Part shown: positions 59,201-64,000 of the stretch, piece by piece | How positions within the stretch are numbered: the first letter of the stretch is position 1 | Layout of the letters: the number at the start of each line of letters is the position of its first letter | Origin: Argopecten irradians | Taxonomy: Eukaryota; Mollusca; Bivalvia; Pectinida; Pectinidae | Reading direction: 5' to 3' | DNA length: 64,000 nucleotides | NCBI RefSeq assembly: GCF_041381155.1 | Contig: NC_091135.1 | Location: 66,863,067 to 66,927,066 of the forward strand | Made by a program: the position numbers and the translations under genes | Notes under the pieces: model-generated | What the model was told of the DNA's origin: nothing | What the model saw: only the letters and a program-made list of their open reading frames with translations | The model's database searches: none

Positions 59201-61919
59201 TGTAAAATCATAAATGTTCAGCAATTAACTTAATGATTGCCTTCAGTATGGTTAATACACGGACTAACCAAACTTCTGAATGCGGAACAAAGCTGTAAAA
59301 TAATCACACTTTACAGGTTAATGTTTGTAATCCTTTACTTGAGTATATAAAAAATCCACATCAATACCTCAGGATCAGATGTCTTCATTGCAAGCGAGAA
59401 ACGATGCTTGCAAATACCATTTTGCTGAGATGGACATATTATTGCAACGGGGTCAATTTGATAACAGAATAGGTTTGTATGTTTGTTTGTTTGATTAATG
59501 TCCTATTAACAGCCATGGTCATGTAGGACGGCCGGTGTGCGGTGTGTATGAAGTGCCTGTTTTGGGAGTACGATAATAATAAGGAATGACATTGCTGTCC
59601 TGCAATGTCTTTGCTATTGAAACTGAATAGGTCATTGGTAATTTCAAAAGCAAAGCTATTGCAGTACCACAATGGTACAGTCATTCCTTACGATCGTATT
59701 GTCTGTTGATCAAAATGCAACATTTTAATTATAAAAACAAGAGGCCCATTGCGCATGTATCGCTCACCTGTTTCAGGCTAAGAACACAATCTTCCAAATT
59801 GAATGCTTTAGATTTGAACTTAATATTTTTATTTATACATAAGGATTTTAAAGAGACAATTCAGTGAGGCTAATTCTGTTACATAACCAGGAAGCAAAAT
59901 ATGACATAAATGTGTTTTTCTACATTCCTTATGAAACATATAACAAGAAATATTGACCCACGACATTGTTAAGTATTTTGATTGATACCGTTGAAATTCC
60001 AAATAATTGATCAATACGATTAAGCAGGTACAACATGTACGCTGTACATGTACCTATACCCGGGCTAACGTCACGCACGTTAAACAATTGCAATACATAA
60101 TCACTGAAGAGTTGATGGAATTATTTTTAGACAAGAACATGTATCTGATAAGGTAAACACAATACTGTAGGAGCAATTTGAGTAGTTCTAGACAAAACAT
60201 TCTTAGGGCACAAGGCCAGGGTTCGGCATGCAAGACATCCGACCACTATGTGTAATGGCGGATAGCGAGCGAGTTTGAACATTTCACATACATTTAACTA
60301 CAGCGGGTTTTCTGGCATATCACAGTATAACCAAATAATCTAATTCCTATAAGAACCGGTTTGTTTCCGAAATATCAACAAATTTTAATGTACTCTTAGA
60401 CTGAATTGTCCCTTTAAAAAATTTGCTATATTTCCCCTATAGGACCCCGCCTCCCTGGCCACTGGGGGATGGTCCCACATCGTTTATACAAAATTGGGGG
60501 ATGGTCCCACATCGTTTATACAAAATTGGTTCCCCTTCACCCAAGGAAGCTGCAGACTAAATCCCTTTATTCCTACAGCAGAAGAAGGATTTTAAAGAAT
60601 TTTCTATGTTTTCCCGATTGGGCCCCGCCCCTCGGGCCCTTGGGGGACCAGACCCACCGTTTATACAAAATTGGTAGTCCTTCACCCTAGAAAGCTTCAG
60701 ACCAGATTTGGTCAAAATCCATTCAGCCGTTTATGACAAGTAGGGATTTTTATGAAAAGTTGACAGACGACTGACGACGGACGCCGCGCCATAACATAAG
60801 CTCACTGGCGCTTCGGGCCAGGTGAGCTAAAATTTATGATGATCAAAGTATATACACAATGAATTCACATTACATAGAAATGTAGGTGACTTCTCTAGAG
60901 TCAACAGACGTCTTACATATCACGAAAGCACGCGTGGTCAATTGCACAGATCGGTGGAATGTTCACAAAGGATGATGTTACTCCTTTCCTTGTCTGTCAC
61001 GATCACCGCAATCATGCTCTAGATAGACGGACACAAAACTAAGGTGTGTTGACAACGAATAGGTGTGTAGACATGTGTAAGGGTCAGGGAATCTTAGGCC
61101 AAATGTATTTCATAGAAAAAAACATTTGTCACGTAACCATCCCATATATATTACGAATATTGAATTTAGTTCGACAAGAAATCGTGATTTACACTTTTGT
61201 TGCGAAAATACGACGTATTTGTTTCTGTTTCAGCCCTCATTCCCATGTGGTTGTTTACACTAGGGATCCATGTCATCTACCGGACAGAAAACGTCACCAT
61301 CCCTTTTCTAAATATTGTCACTTCTCTCGTCGGACTTATAATTCCGGTCGGTATCGGTATCGTCCTACAGAAGAAGCTGCCGAAAGTGGCCGAATGCCTG
61401 CTCAAACTACTGCGTGTGCTGGCTGTGGTTTTCTGTGTCCTAGTGTTTACCATAGGTATTTATGCTAACCTTTATATATTTAGGTTGATGACGCCTTTGA
61501 ATCTATTGGCGGGTGCTCTGTTGCCATATATAGGTTTTCTGTTTGGTGCTGTCATGGCACTTTTAGCAAGACGCAACAAATCAGATATTTTGACCATTGC
61601 CATAGAAACAGGGATACAGAATTCTGGGGTGGCTATTGTACTGCTACAGTTGTCCCTCCCTCATCCTGACTCGGATATTGCTATAGTCTCACCAGTCAAC
61701 TGCTCTCTCTTCACGCCCATTCCTATCATTATAGCAATAATCATCCATGTTGTGAGAAAGAAGTGCTTCAAGAAGGACCAGGACAAGGCCACGAAACAGG
61801 AAGTTGGGAATCGGAACGAGGACGGTGACCAAAACGTGCCTATAACGTATCACTACAAGGCTAGTGATGCTGAAGAGGAGGGAGAGGGTCACAATGGACA
61901 CCATCTCCTACATAGGTGA
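53248..61919 (+). CDS. SLC10-family sodium/bile-acid cotransporter-like protein 2
   Basis: Three exons, 53248-53820, 58042-58213, 61234-61919, phases 0 and 1, GT-AG ends; 476 aa. Two ATG codons at 53248 and 53251 could start the protein; the first is used. A signal peptide ends near FINGQ. An extracellular domain of about 115 residues with N-glycosylation sequons is shorter than in the first gene. The core keeps Gln185 in SQFILMPL, GCSPGGAASN at 214-223, LSVTMTFVST and IETGIQN with Glu373 and Gln377, so the two sodium sites look intact. Introns fall at the same two places (after MPL and in the codon after SL) as in the gene at 38926, which shows tandem duplication. The C-terminal tail is acidic and His-rich. 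The introns are long and full of repeats. Likely a plasma-membrane sodium-coupled anion carrier; substrate unknown. Confidence 0.9.
54153..56073. mobile_element. Composite foldback element in SLC10-2 intron 1
   Basis: The outer ends are inverted copies, starting cacagggacctggc on the left and its complement gccaggtccctgtg on the right. The inverted pairing continues through agtatacatatatatat and gtatgaactcggcggtcgag to tatgctaggtagacatttcc (left arm 54153-54434, right arm about 55786-56073). The inner arms pair 55258-55500 with 55555-55796, so that apart from an 823-bp insertion in the left side the element is almost one palindrome of about 1.1 kb. No transposase is seen. Confidence 0.8.
54435..55257. 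mobile_element. Secondary insertion of 823 bp with 11-bp flanking duplication
   Basis: tagacatttcc occurs at 54424-54434 and again at 55258-55268. On the uninterrupted right arm (55775-55800) the same site is present once. The insert has no clear inverted ends and no poly(A) tail; its family is unknown. Inside are two small hairpins (gtagctctgaacgacg / cgtcgtcagagctac and cataccctgcc / ggcagggtatg). Confidence 0.7.
57045..57560 (+). repeat. Dispersed repeat F (gcccaccatctgatgatgg type)
   Basis: It begins ttttagcccaccatctgatg, followed by gatggtgggctattcaaatc, a short hairpin at the element end. The interior has two or three loose repeats of ttgttatcgctatttctcac and gaccgatcggtc-aacaagatgg. 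Only one copy was seen in this window; the right boundary is uncertain. Confidence 0.5.
59470..59565 (-). repeat. Tail fragment of dispersed repeat S
   Basis: The plus strand reads ttgtttgattaatgtcctat, then aacagccatggtcatgtagg, then ttttgggag, the reverse of the last 95 bp of the copy at 1820-2345. It lies in intron 2 of the second SLC10 gene. Confidence 0.65.
59735..60832 (+). mobile_element. Dispersed repeat E variant, copy 5, interrupted by MITE D
   Basis: It begins aacaagaggcccattgcgca and ends gggccaggtgagctaaaa. The right part has a 35-bp tandem duplication (tgggggatggtcccacatcg and onward at about 60464-60530). It is a diverged member of repeat E in intron 2 of the second SLC10 gene. 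Confidence 0.65.
59848..60416 (-). mobile_element. TTAA MITE family D, copy 3 (reversed)
   Basis: TTAA at 59848-59851 and 60413-60416 flank ends agagacaattcag and ctgaattgtccct. The interior is the reverse of copies 1 and 2 (for example the gacatccgaccactatgtgtaatgg region). It is nested inside repeat E copy 5. Confidence 0.85.
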
Positions 61920-62899
61920 ACCATCCTATTGTCTAAAAATGGTATTTAACGTGTTGGAGCGTTCATCGGGGGCCTCCAAAATCAAGGTGCAAATTCATAT
62001 TGACTGGAAGATCTGAAGGATGGCAGTGATTATTGTTACATGTACTTTCGTTTGGACTAACATCCAATTGATAATGATATTTTATGTGTTTGACAACATT
62101 GGTGGCAGTTGCCGCGCCATAACATAGTTCATATATATTTTCAATAATGATATCATCTGCCCCTTGTAACTCAGTTGAACTTAAACAAAGATCTGACTTG
62201 TATATTAAGAATTGTCAGGATGAATAACTTAACTTATGTAGATCGTAGAAATACTGATATTGATCCATTTACGGATTGATTAAGCTATTATACAACTTGG
62301 ATTTGGGTCATATATAAGCATTTACGTCCTGTGTTCAATCGACCAAATTCTTGCTACACGAATTTAACGCGCTGATATGCTCCATTTACATTGAACTACA
62401 ATTTATATCATATACCGTTCTATAATATAAACACCAGAATTGTCAAAAGATTGTTGTGAGAACGTCTATTTTGACGCCATAGACTGTTTATTTGTTTCGA
62501 AGACTAAATGAAGATTGTATTTCGGTGCAATTCATGTTCACTTGATATTATACTTACCAAAGTGATATTTGGATATTTTTTGAATGGAAGTGTTTAGTTC
62601 TATTCGATTCGTTCCATTTTATGATGCACATGTGTTATTTTCTCGTACCCAGAAGAGAAATCAGTTTAACAATTTTTTTCATTTTCCGGTGCTATGATTT
62701 GGCCCCCTTCTATTATTATTTTCTGTTAGACGGTCTGGCTTGGTTATTCTCTATGTGTACGTCTCGAACTCGTGCTATAGACATATAGGACTATTCACAG
62801 AATCACTAAAATCGTGGACTTAGGCCAACGTAATCCAAATGTGAAAGGCTAGATGTAGAACATCACTCACCCAAGGTGTCCAGTGGTGATCGATACAGT
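61920..62899. other. 3' flank of the second SLC10 gene
   Basis: No further exon was seen. No canonical AATAAA was noted; variants such as AATATA near 62428 could serve. The true 3' end cannot be placed. Confidence 0.3.
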
Positions 62900-64000
62900 T
62901 ACAATTGGGAGGTGTCTGAAGGTGGGTAACTAGTGACTCTTAACTGGGAGGTGTCTGAAGGTGGGTAACTAGTGACTCTGAACTGGGAGGTGTCTGAAGA
63001 TGGGTTACTATTGACTCTGAACTGGGAGGTGTCTGAAGGGGGGAGTAGCTAGTGACTCTTAACTGGGAGGTGTCTGAAGGGGGGAGTAACTAGTGACTCT
63101 TAACCTGGAGGTGTCTGAAGGTGGGTTACTAGTGACTCTTAACTGGGAGGTGTCTGAAGGGAACCGATAACTAGTGACTCTTAACTGGGAGGTGTCTGAA
63201 GGTGGGTTACTAGTGACTCTTAACTGGGAGGTGTCTGAAGGTGAGTTGCTAGTGACTCTTAACTGGGACGTGTCTGAAGATGGGTTACTATTGACTCTGA
63301 ACTGGGATGTGTCTGAAGGTGGGTAAATAGTGACTCTTAACTGGGAGGTGTCTGAAGATGGGCTAATATTGACTCTTAACTGGGAGGTTCTGAGGGAGGG
63401 GGTTATTACTAACTCTTAACTGGGAGGTGTCTGAAGGTGGGTAACTAGTGACTCATAACTGGGAGGTGTCTGAGGGAGGGGGTATCTAGTGACTCTTAAC
63501 TGGGAGGTGTCTGAAGATGAGTTACTATTGACTCTGAACTGGGATGTGTCTGAGGGAGGAGAGTAGCTAGTGACTCTTAACTGGAAGGTGTCTGAAGGTG
63601 GGTTACTAGTGACTCTTAACTGGAAGGTGTCTGAAGGGGGGGGCATAATTAGTAACTCTTAACTGGGATGTGTCTGAAGGTGAGTAAATAGTGACTCTTA
63701 ACTGGGAGGTGTCTGAAGGTGGGTAACTAGTGACTCTTAACTGGGAGGTGTCTGAGGGAGAGGGTAATTAGTAACTCTTAACTGGGAGGTGCCTGAAGAT
63801 GGGTAACTAGTGACTCTGAACTGGGATGTGTCTGAGGGAGGGGGTATCTAGTGACTCTTAACTGGGAGGTGTCTGAAGATGGGTAACTAGTGACTCTGAA
63901 CTGGGATGTGTCTGAGGGTGGGGGGGGGGGTTAGATAGTGACTCTTAACTGGGAGGTGTCTGAAGATGGATTACTATTAACTCTTAACTGGGATGTGTCT
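62900..64000. repeat. ~39-44-bp minisatellite, running off the window
   Basis: The unit is based on gactcttaactgggaggtgt + ctgaaggtgggtaactagt, with variable G-runs that change the length between 39 and about 46 bp. About 27 units are visible and the array is still going at position 64000. Units are more diverged than in the other arrays. Confidence 0.9.

Noticed and set aside
1-64000. Retroviruses, LTR elements, Polintons, tRNA or rRNA genes
   Set aside because: None was recognised by reading; no gag, integrase, capsid or long terminal direct repeat pattern was seen. tRNA folding was not done exhaustively, so a tRNA gene could have been missed.

Overview
The window looks like nuclear DNA of a bivalve mollusc. 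Its genes are split by introns with ordinary GT-AG junctions. The proteins are animal secretory-pathway families (CUB, LDL-receptor class A, SLC10). About half the bases are dispersed repeats of a kind I associate with bivalves (elements ending in aagaggcccatgggcc or agggacaattca, LINE fragments, long minisatellites). The species is not identifiable from sequence alone; a pteriomorph such as a scallop is a guess. No bacterial genes, rRNA, tRNA, CRISPR array, retrovirus or Polinton was recognised.

Layout. (1) 2.9-7.0 kb, minus strand: the 5' half of a gene for a secreted or membrane CUB protein. Three exons were rebuilt here; the gene probably continues off the left edge. Its introns hold TTAA-flanked inverted-repeat elements and a 58-bp tandem array. 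(2) 7.3-9.2 kb: a 36-bp minisatellite of about 54 units, lying between this gene and a divergent one. (3) 11.2-17.1 kb, plus strand: a complete six-exon gene, signal peptide - CUB - LDLa-like - transmembrane - Cys-rich/Gly-rich tail (457 aa). One intron carries a second, exon-like copy of the transmembrane exon. (4) 18.7-24.1 kb, minus strand: a decayed LINE with ORF1, endonuclease and reverse transcriptase remnants. It is interrupted by another repeat and by a 35-bp minisatellite made from its own RT motif. (5) 27.1-32.4 kb, minus strand: a second CUB - LDLa - TM gene, with its signal-peptide exon not found. (6) 38.9-43.5 kb and 53.2-61.9 kb, plus strand: two tandem SLC10-family (sodium/bile-acid cotransporter-like) genes with three exons each, identical intron positions and phases, and intact sodium-site motifs. 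Between and inside them lie a foldback element, a 56-bp array of about 41 units, nested TTAA elements, a LINE fragment, a 1.8-kb element with short terminal inverted repeats, and a composite palindrome split by a secondary insertion. (7) 62.9-64.0 kb: a minisatellite of about 40 bp that runs off the right edge.

How the genes relate. The three CUB genes form a small local cluster of cell-surface or secreted binding proteins; ligands cannot be read from sequence. The SLC10 pair is a tandem duplication whose membrane cores are conserved and whose extracellular N-terminal regions have diverged. Nothing shows that the CUB cluster and the SLC10 pair work together. All exon joins were worked out by eye from splice signals, reading phase and family resemblance; there was no transcript evidence.
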